64,000 bases of DNA from Nocardioides alkalitolerans (GCA_038184435.1 CP116227.1:3935501-3999500), one strand, 5' to 3'; shown: positions 16,058-24,352, counted from the first letter of the stretch. Notes: generated by a model not told the origin, from the sequence alone. Numbers and translations are program-made.

Positions 16058-17169
16058 GAGTGGTCGTGCACGAGCACGCCGCGCACGTTCTTGCCGTCGA
16101 GGAGGTCGTCGTAGCCCTCGTTGACCTGCTCCAGCGTGTACGTCTTGGTGATGAGCTCGTCGAGCTTGAGGTCGCCGGACTGGTAGAGGCCCAGGATCCG
16201 CGGGATGTCCACCGTCGGGTTGCAGTCGCCGAACAGGCTGCCGAGCACCTGCTTGCGGAACAGCGTCAGCACCGAGCCCGACAGCTGGATGGTGGCCTCC
16301 TCCAGCTTGTTGAGGCCGGTCAGCACGACCTTGCCGCCCTTGCCGACCGCGTTGAAGCCGCCCTCGACGATCTCGGACGTCATCAGGCCGGGGGTCAGGA
16401 TCGCGGAGTCCGCCATCTGGCCGCGCGTGAGGTTCGTGATGGTCTCCATCGCCTCCTCGGCGCTCGCGAACGCATGGGTCGCGCCGAGCTCCATCGCCTT
16501 CTCCCGCTTGTTGGGGAGCGGGTCGATCGCGATGACGTTCTTGGCGCCGGCGAGCGCGGCACCCTGCACGGCGTTGATGCCGATGCCGCCGATGCCCGCG
16601 ACCACCACCGTCTGGCCGGCCTTGACGTCGGCCGTGTTGACCGCCGCACCCCACCCGGTGGGCACCCCGCAGCCGACGAGCACGGCCTTGTCGAGCGGCA
16701 GGTCGTCGTCGACCTTCACGCACGAGTTCTGGTGGATGACCCCGTACTGGCTGAAGGTGCCGAGCATGCACATCGCGCCGTACTGGCCGCGGGGTCCGGT
16801 GAGGGGGAACCGGTCGCCCGGGAGGTAGCCCTCGAGGATCGTGGCGCCCATGTCGCAGATGGACTGCTGGCCGTTGGCGCAGTAGCGACACGTCCCGCAG
16901 TTGGGGATGAACGAGCAGACGACGTGGTCACCGGGCTTCACGCGCGTCACGCCGGGGCCGACCTCCTCGATGATCCCGGCGCCCTCGTGGCCGAGCACCA
17001 TCGGCAGTCGCGCCTCGAGGTCGCCGTGCGCGATGTGGACGTCGGAGTGGCACAGCCCGCCGTAGAGGTAGCGGATGAGCACCTCGCCCTCGCGGGGACC
17101 GTCGAGGTCGAGCTCCTCGATCTCGATGGGCTTGCCTGCTTCGATGACGACCGCTGCCTTGGTCTTCAT
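16054..17169 (-). CDS. NDMA-dependent (mycofactocin-associated) alcohol dehydrogenase
   Basis: A 371-residue class III-like zinc alcohol dehydrogenase of the family modelled by TIGR03989 (Rxyl_3153), whose members keep a tightly bound NAD and pass electrons to mycofactocin or, in assays, to NDMA. Catalytic zinc ligands are C40, H61 with E62, and C167; structural zinc Cys are C91, C94, C97 and C105. The NAD loop GIGGIGINAVQGA begins near residue 192. AGAGGAG lies five bases before the ATG. It heads an operon with an AAA+ ATPase and a VWA protein and diverges from an aldehyde dehydrogenase, so alcohol to aldehyde to acid is the likely route. The mycofactocin genes are not in the window. Confidence 0.88.
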   Translation of the reverse strand: MKTKAAVVIEAGKPIEIEELDLDGPREGEVLIRYLYGGLCHSDVHIAHGDLEARLPMVLGHEGAGIIEEVGPGVTRVKPGDHVVCSFIPNCGTCRYCANGQQSICDMGATILEGYLPGDRFPLTGPRGQYGAMCMLGTFSQYGVIHQNSCVKVDDDLPLDKAVLVGCGVPTGWGAAVNTADVKAGQTVVVAGIGGIGINAVQGAALAGAKNVIAIDPLPNKREKAMELGATHAFASAEEAMETITNLTRGQMADSAILTPGLMTSEIVEGGFNAVGKGGKVVLTGLNKLEEATIQLSGSVLTLFRKQVLGSLFGDCNPTVDIPRILGLYQSGDLKLDELITKTYTLEQVNEGYDDLLDGKNVRGVLVHDHS

Positions 17170-17225
17170 GGTGCTCCTCTGCTCGTAGTGACGCGGACCA
17201 CACTGGCAGCGCAGGTCGGGGAGGA

Positions 17226-17244
17226 GTGTTCAGGAACTGGACAG
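17226..17244. promoter_or_regulatory. Operator-like site 1 between the alcohol and aldehyde dehydrogenase genes
   Basis: GTGTTCAGGAACTGGACAG contains an imperfect inverted repeat (TGTTCAG, three bases, CTGGACA). The same sequence with two changes recurs exactly 50 bp downstream, in the same orientation. Confidence 0.55.
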
Positions 17245-17246
17245 CC

Positions 17247-17275
17247 CTCGCGGCCGGCCCGGTCCGGCCCGCGAG
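17247..17275. repeat. GC-rich inverted repeat between the paired operator-like sites
   Basis: CTCGCGGCCGG and CCGGCCCGCGAG face each other with one extra base in the right arm. It fills the gap between the two operator-like sites. Confidence 0.4.
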
Positions 17276-17294
17276 GTGTTCAGAGACTGGACAG
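17276..17294. promoter_or_regulatory. Operator-like site 2 between the alcohol and aldehyde dehydrogenase genes
   Basis: GTGTTCAGAGACTGGACAG differs from site 1 only in the three-base centre region. Fifty bp is close to five helical turns, so two dimers could bind on one face of the DNA and control both divergent promoters. Confidence 0.55.
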
Positions 17295-17356
17295 ATGGGG
17301 GCCGTGGGCGTTCCTAGCGTGACGTGCGTCTCGTCATCCCACGAAGGAGTCCGGTC

Positions 17357-18844
17357 ATGACCATCAGCTCGCCGCGCGTCAAGGAGTTCCTCAACAACCC
17401 GGTCCGCATGCTCGTCGACGGCGCGTGGGTCCCCGCCGCGTCGGGGCGGACCTTCGACACCCACGACCCCGCCACGGGCGAGGTGCTGGCCTCGGTGCCG
17501 CTGGGCGACGTCGAGGACGTCGACCGGGCCGTCGCCGCCGCGCGCCGCGCCTTCGACGACGGTGCGTGGGTGCGGATGCGCCCGAACGCCCGCGAGCGCA
17601 TCATCTGGAGGATCGCCGACCTCATCGAGGAGCACGCGGCCGACCTCGCCGAGCTGGAGTCCCTCGACAACGGCAAGTCGGCGACCATCGCGCAGGTCGC
17701 GGACGTGCGCTTCGCCGCCGAGTGCTTCCGCTACTACGCGGGCTGGCCGACCAAGCTCACGGGCACGACCAACGCGCCGTCGATGCTGCTGGCCGACCCC
17801 GGGCAGGAGTTCCACGCCTACACCCGGCGCGAGCCGGTCGGCGTGTGCGGACAGATCATCCCGTGGAACTTCCCGATCCTCATGGCGGCGTGGAAGCTCG
17901 GGCCGGCGCTCGCGACGGGCAACACCGTCGTGCTGAAGCCGGCGGAGCAGACGCCGCTGACGGCGCTCTACCTCGGTCAGCTGCTCCTCGAGGCGGGCGT
18001 GCCCGCGGGTGTCGTCAACATCGTCACCGGGGCGGGGGAGACGGGTGCGGCGATCTCGGCGCACGACGACGTCGACAAGGTGGCGTTCACGGGCTCGACC
18101 GAGGTCGGGAAGAAGATCGTCGAGGCGGCGCAGGGCAACCTCAAGAAGGTCTCGCTGGAGCTGGGCGGCAAGTCGCCGAACATCGTCTTCGCCGACGCCG
18201 ACATCCCCGCGGCCGTGGCCGGCACGATCATGGGCTTCACCTTCAACTCGGGCCAGGCCTGCGAGTCCGGCACGCGCGTGTTCGTCCACGAGGACGTGTA
18301 CGACGCGTTCACGGCCGCGCTCGCCGAGGCGGTCGGCCAGCTGCAGGTGGGTCCGGGCAGCGACCCCGCGTCCGTCATCACGCCGCTCGTGTCGCAGGAG
18401 CAGCTCGACCGCGTGGCGGGCTACCTCGCGGCGGGCAAGGCGGACGGCGCGCGGGTGCTCGTGGGCGGCGAGCGCGTCGGCGACTCGGGCTACTACGTGC
18501 AGGCGACGGTGTTCGTCGACGCCACCCCCGACATGTCGATCGTGCGCGAGGAGATCTTCGGGCCGGTCGCGGTGGCGATCCGCTTCAGCGACGAGGACGA
18601 GGTCGTGGCCGCGGCCAACGACAGCATCTACGGCCTGGCCGCCGGCCTGTGGACGTCGGACCTGAGCCGCGCGCACCGCGTCGCGGGGCGGCTGAAGGCC
18701 GGTCAGGTGTGGGTCAACACCTTCCACGCCTTCGACGCCGGCCTGCCGTTCGGCGGCTACAAGCAGTCCGGCTGGGGCCGTGAGCTCGGCGCGGAGGCGC
18801 TCGACCTCTACACCCAGGTGAAGGCCGTCAACATCGCGCTCTGA
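17357..18844 (+). CDS. NAD-dependent aldehyde dehydrogenase
   Basis: A 495-residue aldehyde dehydrogenase oxidising aldehydes to carboxylates. The general base is E268 in LELGGKSPN and the nucleophile C302 in NSGQACESG, the textbook positions of this superfamily; the cofactor region IIPWNFPI is near 170 and FTGSTEVG near 244. ATG 17357 is preferred because AAGGAG lies eight bases upstream; a GTG at 17324 would add 11 unlikely residues. It diverges from the mycofactocin-type alcohol dehydrogenase, whose aldehyde product it probably consumes, and shares two operator-like sites with it. A long hairpin follows the stop. Confidence 0.93.
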   Translation: MTISSPRVKEFLNNPVRMLVDGAWVPAASGRTFDTHDPATGEVLASVPLGDVEDVDRAVAAARRAFDDGAWVRMRPNARERIIWRIADLIEEHAADLAELESLDNGKSATIAQVADVRFAAECFRYYAGWPTKLTGTTNAPSMLLADPGQEFHAYTRREPVGVCGQIIPWNFPILMAAWKLGPALATGNTVVLKPAEQTPLTALYLGQLLLEAGVPAGVVNIVTGAGETGAAISAHDDVDKVAFTGSTEVGKKIVEAAQGNLKKVSLELGGKSPNIVFADADIPAAVAGTIMGFTFNSGQACESGTRVFVHEDVYDAFTAALAEAVGQLQVGPGSDPASVITPLVSQEQLDRVAGYLAAGKADGARVLVGGERVGDSGYYVQATVFVDATPDMSIVREEIFGPVAVAIRFSDEDEVVAAANDSIYGLAAGLWTSDLSRAHRVAGRLKAGQVWVNTFHAFDAGLPFGGYKQSGWGRELGAEALDLYTQVKAVNIAL

Positions 18845-18859
18845 GGAACGGCCCGACGG

Positions 18860-18901
18860 GCGGGTCACGTCCCCGGGGTCCGCCCCGTGGACGTGACCCG
18901 C
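18860..18901 (+). terminator. Terminator hairpin after the aldehyde dehydrogenase gene
   Basis: GCGGGTCACGTCC (18860-18872) pairs perfectly with GGACGTGACCCGC (18889-18901), 13 bp, around a GC-rich loop. It starts 15 bases after the stop codon and has no T-tract. Confidence 0.7.
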
Positions 18902-18939
18902 ATCGCACGGCCTCGGCTGGGACAATGACCAGTCGGTAG

Positions 18940-18955
18940 TTAGCCTGGCCTAACC
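18940..18955. promoter_or_regulatory. Possible DtxR/IdeR iron box upstream of fprA
   Basis: TTAGCCTGGCCTAACC matches 12 of 14 bases of the half-and-centre TTAGCCTAACCTAA of the DtxR consensus, with a poor outer left arm. It lies 25 bases before the fprA start, where a repressor would block transcription. Confidence 0.35.
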
Positions 18956-18980
18956 CCGTGTTCCGTCTGGAGGAAGAACT

Positions 18981-20324
18981 GTGCGTCCCATCCGTGTTGC
19001 CGTCGTCGGTGCCGGTCCCGCTGGCATCTACGCCGCGGACATCCTGACGAAGGAGTACGAGGCAGCGTCCGTCGACGTCTTCGACCGCCTGCCCGCACCC
19101 TACGGTCTGGTCCGGTACGGCGTGGCGCCCGACCACCCGCGGATCAAGGAGATCATCAAGGCCCTGCGCCGCGTGCTCTCGAAGGACGAGATCCGGTTCT
19201 TCGGCAACGTGGACTTCGGCACCGACGTGAAGCTCGAGGACCTGCGTCAGTTCTACGACGCGGTGATCTTTGCGACCGGCGCGATCTTCGACCGCGACCT
19301 CGACATCCCGGGCATCGACCTCGAGGGCAGCTTCGGCGCCGCCGACTTCGTCTCGTGGTTCGACGGCCACCCCGACTACCCGCGCGACTGGCCGCTCACG
19401 GCCGAGTCGGTCGCCGTCATCGGCGCCGGCAACGTGGCGCTCGACGTCGCGCGCATGCTGGCCAAGCCGGCCGACGAGCAGCTCACGACCGAGATCGCGG
19501 ACAACGTCTACCAGGGCCTCAAGGCCAACAAGGCGACCGAGGTCCACGTCTTCGCGCGCCGCGGTCCGGCGCAGATCAAGTTCTCGCCGATGGAGCTGCG
19601 CGAGCTGTCGCACTCGCCGAGCATCGACGTCGTCGTCGACGAGGAGGACTTCCAGATCGACGACGCCGGCCAGGCCGCGATCCAGAAGACCAAGAGCGTG
19701 CGGCTCGTCGTCGACACCCTGCTCAAGTACGCCGAGTCCGAGCCCACCGGCGCCCCCCACCGCATCCACATCCACATGTGCCACAACCCCGTCGAGGTGC
19801 TCGGCGAGGACGGCAAGGTGGTGGCCATCCGCACCGAGCGCACCGAGCTCGACGGCACGGGCAACGCGGTCGGCACCGGCGAGTTCGTCGACACCCCCGT
19901 GCAGGCGGTCTACCGGGCGGTCGGCTACCGCAGCTCGGCCCTCCCGGAGGTCCCGTTCGACGACACCGACCACGTCATCCCCAACGCGGGCGGTCGGGTG
20001 CTCGACCTCGACGGCCAGCACGTGGCGGGCACCTACTGCACCGGGTGGGTCAAGCGCGGTCCGGTCGGCCTCATCGGCCACACCAAGTCCGACGCCGCGG
20101 AGACGATCAGCAACCTGATCGCCGACCTCGACGCGACGCCCGCCCCGGAGCAGGCCGCCCCCGAGGCCGTCGAGCGCCACCTCACCGAGCGTGGCGTCGA
20201 CTTCACGACGTGGGACGACTGGATCCGCCTCGACGCCCACGAGGTCGCCCTCGGCGAGGCCGACGGCCGCGAGCGCATCAAGGTCGTGCCCCGCGAGGAC
20301 ATGCTGCGCCACTCGCGGGCCTGA
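18981..20324 (+). CDS. fprA: Ferredoxin/adrenodoxin-type NADP+ reductase FprA
   Basis: A 447-residue FAD flavoprotein that moves electrons between NADPH and ferredoxin, like mitochondrial adrenodoxin reductase and mycobacterial FprA. The FAD loop GAGPAGIYAAD is at residues 11-21, the substrate loop PYGLVRYGVAPDHP near 41-54, the NADP loop GAGNVALDVAR near 150-160, the arginine-bearing ARRGPAQIKFS near 195, and the C-terminal FAD motif GTYCTGWVKRGPVGLIGHTK near 351. GTG start with GGAGG nine bases upstream. It stands alone, convergent with menF over a long hairpin. Likely partners are cytochrome P450 ferredoxins or FeS assembly. Confidence 0.93.
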   Translation: MRPIRVAVVGAGPAGIYAADILTKEYEAASVDVFDRLPAPYGLVRYGVAPDHPRIKEIIKALRRVLSKDEIRFFGNVDFGTDVKLEDLRQFYDAVIFATGAIFDRDLDIPGIDLEGSFGAADFVSWFDGHPDYPRDWPLTAESVAVIGAGNVALDVARMLAKPADEQLTTEIADNVYQGLKANKATEVHVFARRGPAQIKFSPMELRELSHSPSIDVVVDEEDFQIDDAGQAAIQKTKSVRLVVDTLLKYAESEPTGAPHRIHIHMCHNPVEVLGEDGKVVAIRTERTELDGTGNAVGTGEFVDTPVQAVYRAVGYRSSALPEVPFDDTDHVIPNAGGRVLDLDGQHVAGTYCTGWVKRGPVGLIGHTKSDAAETISNLIADLDATPAPEQAAPEAVERHLTERGVDFTTWDDWIRLDAHEVALGEADGRERIKVVPREDMLRHSRA

Positions 20325-20346
20325 CCCGCCTCTCGGAGCCACCACT

Positions 20347-20387
20347 CGTGGCCCCAGCGCCACGGACGACGTGGCGCCGGGGCCACG
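20347..20387. terminator. Bidirectional terminator between fprA and menF
   Basis: Two 17-base arms around a 7-base loop (GGACGAC) are complementary except for one pair. The hairpin lies between two convergent genes, so it can end both transcripts. Confidence 0.7.
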
Positions 20388-20409
20388 ACTGCGTTCGGGG
20401 AGGGAGGGA

Positions 20410-21702
20410 TCAGGCGTCGAGCGCGTGCCGCACGGGCTCGAGCTTCGCCTGGCTCTCGGCCAGCTCGTCCGCCGGGTCGGAGCCGGCGACGATGCCGCAA
20501 CCGGCGAAGAGCCGCACGCGGCCCCGGCCCGTCACGGGGTCGGGCGCGACGACCTGGGCCGAGCGCAGCGCGATGCCCCACTCGCCGTCGCCCGTGGCGT
20601 CCATCCAGCCGACGGGCCCGGCGTACCGGCCCCGCACCATGCCCTCCAGCTCCGCGATCAGCGCGGTGGCCGCCGGGGTGGGGGTGCCCCCGACGGCGGC
20701 GGACGGGTGCAGCGACGCCGCGAGACCCAGCGAGGTCGTGGTGGCGTCGTCGGGGACCACGCCGTTCACGTCGGTGGCCAGGTGCATGACGTTGGGCAGG
20801 TGGAGCACGAACGGCGACTCGGGCACGTTCATCGACGAGCAGTGCGGCTCCAGGGCGTCGGCGACCGAGCGCACGGCGTACTCGTGCTCCTCGAGGTCCT
20901 TCGACGACCGCGCCAGCTCGCCGGCGAGGCCGGCGTCGCGTGCGTCGTCGCCGGTGCGGCGGATCGTGCCGGCCAGCACGCGGGACGTGACGAGGCCGCG
21001 CTCGCGGCGCACCAGCATCTCCGGCGTCGCACCGAACAGGCCGTCCACGTGGAAGGTCCAGCAGGAGGAGTACGCCGCGGCGAGGCGCCGCAGTGGCCAG
21101 CGGACGTCCACCGGCTCGTCCGTCTCGGCGACCACGTCGCGGGCCAGCACGACCTTCTCGAGCGCGCCCGCGTCGATCCGCGCGACGGCCTCGGCGACCG
21201 CGGACTGCCAGGCGTCGTCGGTGAGCCCGCCGCCGACGAAGTGCAGGCCCGTCGGCGCGGCCGGGGGCTCGGCGAGCCGCAGGGCGGGGGAGCCGATGGT
21301 GTCGTGGCCGATGGTGGTGAGCCAGCGTCGTCCGCCGCGCTGGCCGACCACGACCCGCGGCACGACGAGGGTCGAGGTGCCCGGGGTGTCCGCGAAGGCG
21401 AACGACCCGAAGGCGACCAGGCCGGTGCCCGGCAGGCCGACCTCGTCGCGCACGACCGCGCGGGACGTCAGCGACGCCCACCAGGCCTCGGCGTCGGCGA
21501 AGCGGTCGGCGCCGCTCGTGGTGACCTCCGCGGCCACGCCCCACCCGACGATGCCGTCCCCGGCCCGCACCCACGCGAGGGGCGCGTCGGCGGGGAGCAG
21601 GTCGACGAGGTCGCCCGGCGTGCCGTCGAGGGGCACCGTGCGGGCGACGAGGGAAACCGTGCCGGCGGTCGTGGTGCCGGGCTCGGAGGCGCTGCTGGTC
21701 AT
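20410..21702 (-). CDS. menF: Isochorismate synthase MenF
   Basis: A 430-residue chorismate-binding enzyme that turns chorismate into isochorismate, the substrate of MenD. The catalytic C-terminal domain shows SRVLAGTIRR near 245, SSKDLEEHEY near 267, HPSAAVGGTPTPAA near 331 and the Mg/chorismate motif AGCGIVAGSDP near 402. Salicylate or enterobactin isochorismate synthases look the same; no siderophore gene is present and five other menaquinone genes are, so MenF is the best call. ATG 21702 has GGAG four bases upstream. The gene is separate from menECD and lies near menG. Confidence 0.85.
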   Translation of the reverse strand: MTSSASEPGTTTAGTVSLVARTVPLDGTPGDLVDLLPADAPLAWVRAGDGIVGWGVAAEVTTSGADRFADAEAWWASLTSRAVVRDEVGLPGTGLVAFGSFAFADTPGTSTLVVPRVVVGQRGGRRWLTTIGHDTIGSPALRLAEPPAAPTGLHFVGGGLTDDAWQSAVAEAVARIDAGALEKVVLARDVVAETDEPVDVRWPLRRLAAAYSSCWTFHVDGLFGATPEMLVRRERGLVTSRVLAGTIRRTGDDARDAGLAGELARSSKDLEEHEYAVRSVADALEPHCSSMNVPESPFVLHLPNVMHLATDVNGVVPDDATTTSLGLAASLHPSAAVGGTPTPAATALIAELEGMVRGRYAGPVGWMDATGDGEWGIALRSAQVVAPDPVTGRGRVRLFAGCGIVAGSDPADELAESQAKLEPVRHALDA

Positions 21703-21753
21703 CGTCTCCACATTACTGGCCGGCAACTGACGTCCCGAACCTGCGGGCGTTGC

Positions 21754-21759
21754 TACCGT
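21754..21759 (+). promoter_or_regulatory. -10 box for leaderless gene at 21768
   Basis: TACCGT ends 8 bases before the GTG at 21768; no ribosome site is present. Confidence 0.4.
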
Positions 21760-21767
21760 CACACCTC

Positions 21768-22463
21768 GTGTCCGCTCCCGACCGCAGTCCCGCCGCCCGT
21801 CTGACCGCCGCCGCCACGCTCCGCGCGGTGCTCGGCGGCGTCGCAGCCCTCCTCCTCCTCATCGGCCTGGCGGTCGCGCTCCCCGCGGTGGTCGACGAGG
21901 ACGACCCGGCGGACGGCGCCGGCGGCGGCGGCGCGGCGGCCGGTGGGTCCGTGGACCCGGACAGCCCGCTCGAGCTCCCCGTGGTCGCCGGCGACTGGGT
22001 CTCGCTCACCCGCAGCGTCGACCCCGAGACCCTTCCGCCGGAGCAGCAGCAGACGGTGCAGGAGATCGACGCGGCCTGGGCCTACGCGGACGAGCAGCTG
22101 GCGGCCGACGCCGGCGTCGCCACCGACGCCGACCGCTACGTCATCCCCGACACGCAGACGCTCGTCGCCGTCCAGGCCTACCGCGGCCCCGACGGACCCC
22201 TCGTGCCGGCGACGCTGGCGGACCCGGCCTCCGGCGAGGCCCGCCTCCTGCTGCAGAGCTTCGGCGACGTCGACTGCGTGCTCGACGTGATCGCCGGGGA
22301 GGTCTCCCCGACGCCGCAGGTGCAGGAGATGCAGTGCCGACGTACCGCCGAGGACCTCACGATCCGCGTCTTCGTGCTCTCCGGCGCGAGCGGCGAGCAG
22401 GTCCGGGGCCTCATCGACGCCCTGTGGACCGAGCTGGACGGTCCGACGGCTCAGGACCAGTAG
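21768..22463 (+). CDS. Membrane-anchored protein of unknown function
   Basis: A 231-residue protein with one N-terminal transmembrane helix (about residues 18-42: AVLGGVAALLLLIGLAVALP), a short Asp- and Gly-rich linker, and an extracellular domain of about 165 residues. Two Cys lie in that domain (near 163 and 184: DVDCVLDV and EMQCRRT) and probably form a disulfide. I do not recognise the family. GTG 21768 is preferred over the TTG at 21750 because of the -10 box eight bases upstream. The 3' end overlaps the convergent L,D-transpeptidase gene by 13 bp. A cell-envelope role is only suggested by that neighbour. Confidence 0.65.
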   Translation: MSAPDRSPAARLTAAATLRAVLGGVAALLLLIGLAVALPAVVDEDDPADGAGGGGAAAGGSVDPDSPLELPVVAGDWVSLTRSVDPETLPPEQQQTVQEIDAAWAYADEQLAADAGVATDADRYVIPDTQTLVAVQAYRGPDGPLVPATLADPASGEARLLLQSFGDVDCVLDVIAGEVSPTPQVQEMQCRRTAEDLTIRVFVLSGASGEQVRGLIDALWTELDGPTAQDQ

Positions 22464-23356
22464 ACGACCACGCCGTCGCCGACGCGCACCTGGTCGAACA
22501 GCGCGGCGATGCCGTCCCGGTCCCGCACGTTGACGCACCCGTGCGAGGCCCCGTTGTAGCCGTTCGCCGCGAAGTCCGGCGAGTAGTGCACCGCCTGGCC
22601 GCCCGAGAAGAACATCGCGAACGGCATCGACGTGTCGTAGATCGACGACACGTGGTCGCGGCTCTTGCGCTCCACCCGGAAGGCGCCCTCGCGGGTCTCC
22701 ATGCCCTCGCGGCCGAACCGCACGTCGAAGGTCTGCAGCACCTGGCCGTCGACCACCCAGCGCAGCGTCCGCGTGGACTTGTCGACGCAGAGCACCCGTC
22801 CCTCCCGGCAGCGGGCGTCGAGGGCGCCGGCGACCGGCACGATGTTGTGCATCTCCTCGTACGTCGGCGGCCCGGTCATCGCGTGCACCTTGTCCAGCGT
22901 GCGCTCGTCCACCTCGCCCGTGACGGGGAACGCCCGCTTGGCCTGGAAGCCCTCCACGGCGGCGACGGTCGCCGCGTCGTACTCGCCCGTGACAGACGGC
23001 AGCCAGTCGATCTGGACCAAGCGCGCCTGGAGGTCGCGGACCTCGTCGCCGCTGTCGCCCGCGGCGTACAGGGCGGGGCCCGGCACCAGTGCGGGCTCCG
23101 GCTCCGGCTCCGGCGCGGGCTCGGGCTCGGGTTCCGGGGCGGGCGCCGGCACCGGCGTCTCCGTCGACGGGGCCGGGGCCGGGGCCGTCGACGGGGCCGG
23201 GGCCGGGGTCGAGGTGTCCGCGGGGGTCGACGCGGTCGCCGCCCGGTGCTCGGCCTCCGCCCGGTAGGTCACGCCGGCGTACCCGACCGCCACCGCCAGC
23301 CCGCTCGTCACGCACAACGCCAGCAGGGTGACCAGCACGCCTCGCAGGATCCTCAT
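22451..23356 (-). CDS. L,D-transpeptidase with peptidoglycan-binding domain
   Basis: A 301-residue exported enzyme. An N-terminal signal anchor (about residues 4-26) is followed by a Pro/Glu/Ala-rich wall-spanning linker (about 40-95, PEPEPEP repeats), a PG_binding_1 domain (GDSGDEVRDLQARL near 101) and a YkuD catalytic domain from about 170. The nucleophile lies in SHGCVNVRD near residue 273, with the upstream His in AVHYSP. Such enzymes make 3-3 crosslinks in peptidoglycan or attach proteins to it. GAGGAG lies seven bases before the ATG. The gene converges with an unknown anchored protein and diverges from menG. Confidence 0.9.
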   Translation of the reverse strand: MRILRGVLVTLLALCVTSGLAVAVGYAGVTYRAEAEHRAATASTPADTSTPAPAPSTAPAPAPSTETPVPAPAPEPEPEPAPEPEPEPALVPGPALYAAGDSGDEVRDLQARLVQIDWLPSVTGEYDAATVAAVEGFQAKRAFPVTGEVDERTLDKVHAMTGPPTYEEMHNIVPVAGALDARCREGRVLCVDKSTRTLRWVVDGQVLQTFDVRFGREGMETREGAFRVERKSRDHVSSIYDTSMPFAMFFSGGQAVHYSPDFAANGYNGASHGCVNVRDRDGIAALFDQVRVGDGVVVYWS

Positions 23357-23443
23357 ACCGCTACTCCTCGTCCACCGCGGCCCCGATGGCCGTCCGAGGA
23401 GATGACGCCGTGGCCGCCCGGCGGGTTGCATGCCGTGGCCACG

Positions 23444-23449
23444 TAGGCT
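23444..23449 (+). promoter_or_regulatory. -10 box for leaderless menG
   Basis: TAGGCT ends 7 bases before the GTG at 23457 and no ribosome site intervenes. Confidence 0.5.
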
Positions 23450-23456
23450 GCGTCCC

Positions 23457-24146
23457 GTGGCCCGCGCTGAGCTCGACAAGCAACCCTCCGACGTGCGGCG
23501 CATGTTCGACGCCGTCGCGAAGCGCTACGACGTCACCAACGACGTGCTGTCCCTCGGGCAGGACCGGCGCTGGCGCCGCGACGTGCACCGGGCGATCGAC
23601 CCGAAGCCGGGCGACCTCGTGCTCGACCTCGCAGCCGGCACCGGCACGTCGAGCGCCCCCTTCGTCTCCGCCGGCGCCGTCGTCGTGCCCTGCGACTTCT
23701 CGCTCGGCATGCTGCAGGTCGGCAAGGCCAACCGCCCGCACCTGCCGTTCGTGGCGGGCGACGCGACGAACCTGCCGTTCGCGGACGACTCCTTCGACGC
23801 CGTCACCATCTCCTTCGGCCTGCGCAACGTGGTCGACACCGCGGCCGCGCTCGCCGAGATGCACCGGGTGACGCGCCCCGGCGGCACCCTCGTGGTGTGC
23901 GAGTTCTCGCACCCGACGTGGGCGCCGTTCCGCACGGTGTACGTCGAGTACCTCATGCGTGCCCTCCCGCCCGTCGCCCAGGCGCTGTCGTCGTCGCCGG
24001 ACGCCTACGTGTACCTCGCGGAGTCCATCCGCGCCTGGCCCGACCAGGCCGGGCTCGCCAAGCTCGTCGCCGAGGCCGGCTGGACGGGCGTCGAGTGGCG
24101 CGACCTGTCGGGCGGCATCGTGGCGCTGCACCGCGCGACCGCCTGA
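23457..24146 (+). CDS. menG: Demethylmenaquinone C-methyltransferase MenG (UbiE family)
   Basis: A 229-residue SAM-dependent methyltransferase for the last step of menaquinone synthesis. The SAM motif I is LDLAAGTGTSS near residue 58, the family signature YDVTNDVLSLGQDRRWRR lies near 23-40, and GLRNVVDTAAALAEMHRVTRPGG is split across residues 120-143. The GTG at 23457 is chosen over an upstream ATG because the family N-terminus (ARAELDKQPSDVRRMFD) starts there and a -10 box sits seven bases before. No ubiquinone genes are seen, so menaquinone is the likely substrate. A gene-free stretch of about 490 bp follows. Confidence 0.92.
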   Translation: MARAELDKQPSDVRRMFDAVAKRYDVTNDVLSLGQDRRWRRDVHRAIDPKPGDLVLDLAAGTGTSSAPFVSAGAVVVPCDFSLGMLQVGKANRPHLPFVAGDATNLPFADDSFDAVTISFGLRNVVDTAAALAEMHRVTRPGGTLVVCEFSHPTWAPFRTVYVEYLMRALPPVAQALSSSPDAYVYLAESIRAWPDQAGLAKLVAEAGWTGVEWRDLSGGIVALHRATA

Positions 24147-24198
24147 CCCTGGCTCCTCTTCCCTCCCGGGTCGGCCTGCTCCGGCGCCCCGCCCCCGT

Positions 24199-24268
24199 GT
24201 AACGCGGTGTCCGGGTCACTGTGGACGTGGTCGACCACCCGGGCAGTAGCACCAACGCCGCGTTACAC
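24199..24268. repeat. 70-bp palindromic element, copy 1
   Basis: Begins GTAACGCGGTGT and ends CCGCGTTACAC; extending two bases left gives an 11-bp perfect terminal inverted repeat. The centre carries GTGGTCGACC and, nine bases later, AGTAGC. Copy 2 has exactly the same length and the same blocks at the same offsets, while the sequence between blocks differs. Confidence 0.75.
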
Positions 24269-24302
24269 GAACGGGGCGGTGCTTGTCCCCGGTGCCGGCC
24301 CT

Positions 24303-24332
24303 CCCCGCAGCGAGGTACGTCCGCGTTGCGGG
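24303..24332. repeat. Hairpin between the two 70-bp elements
   Basis: CCCCGCAGCG and CGTTGCGGGG pair at nine of ten positions around a loop of about ten bases. Function unknown. Confidence 0.4.
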
Positions 24333-24352
24333 GCGCCACCACCGTCCGACAA

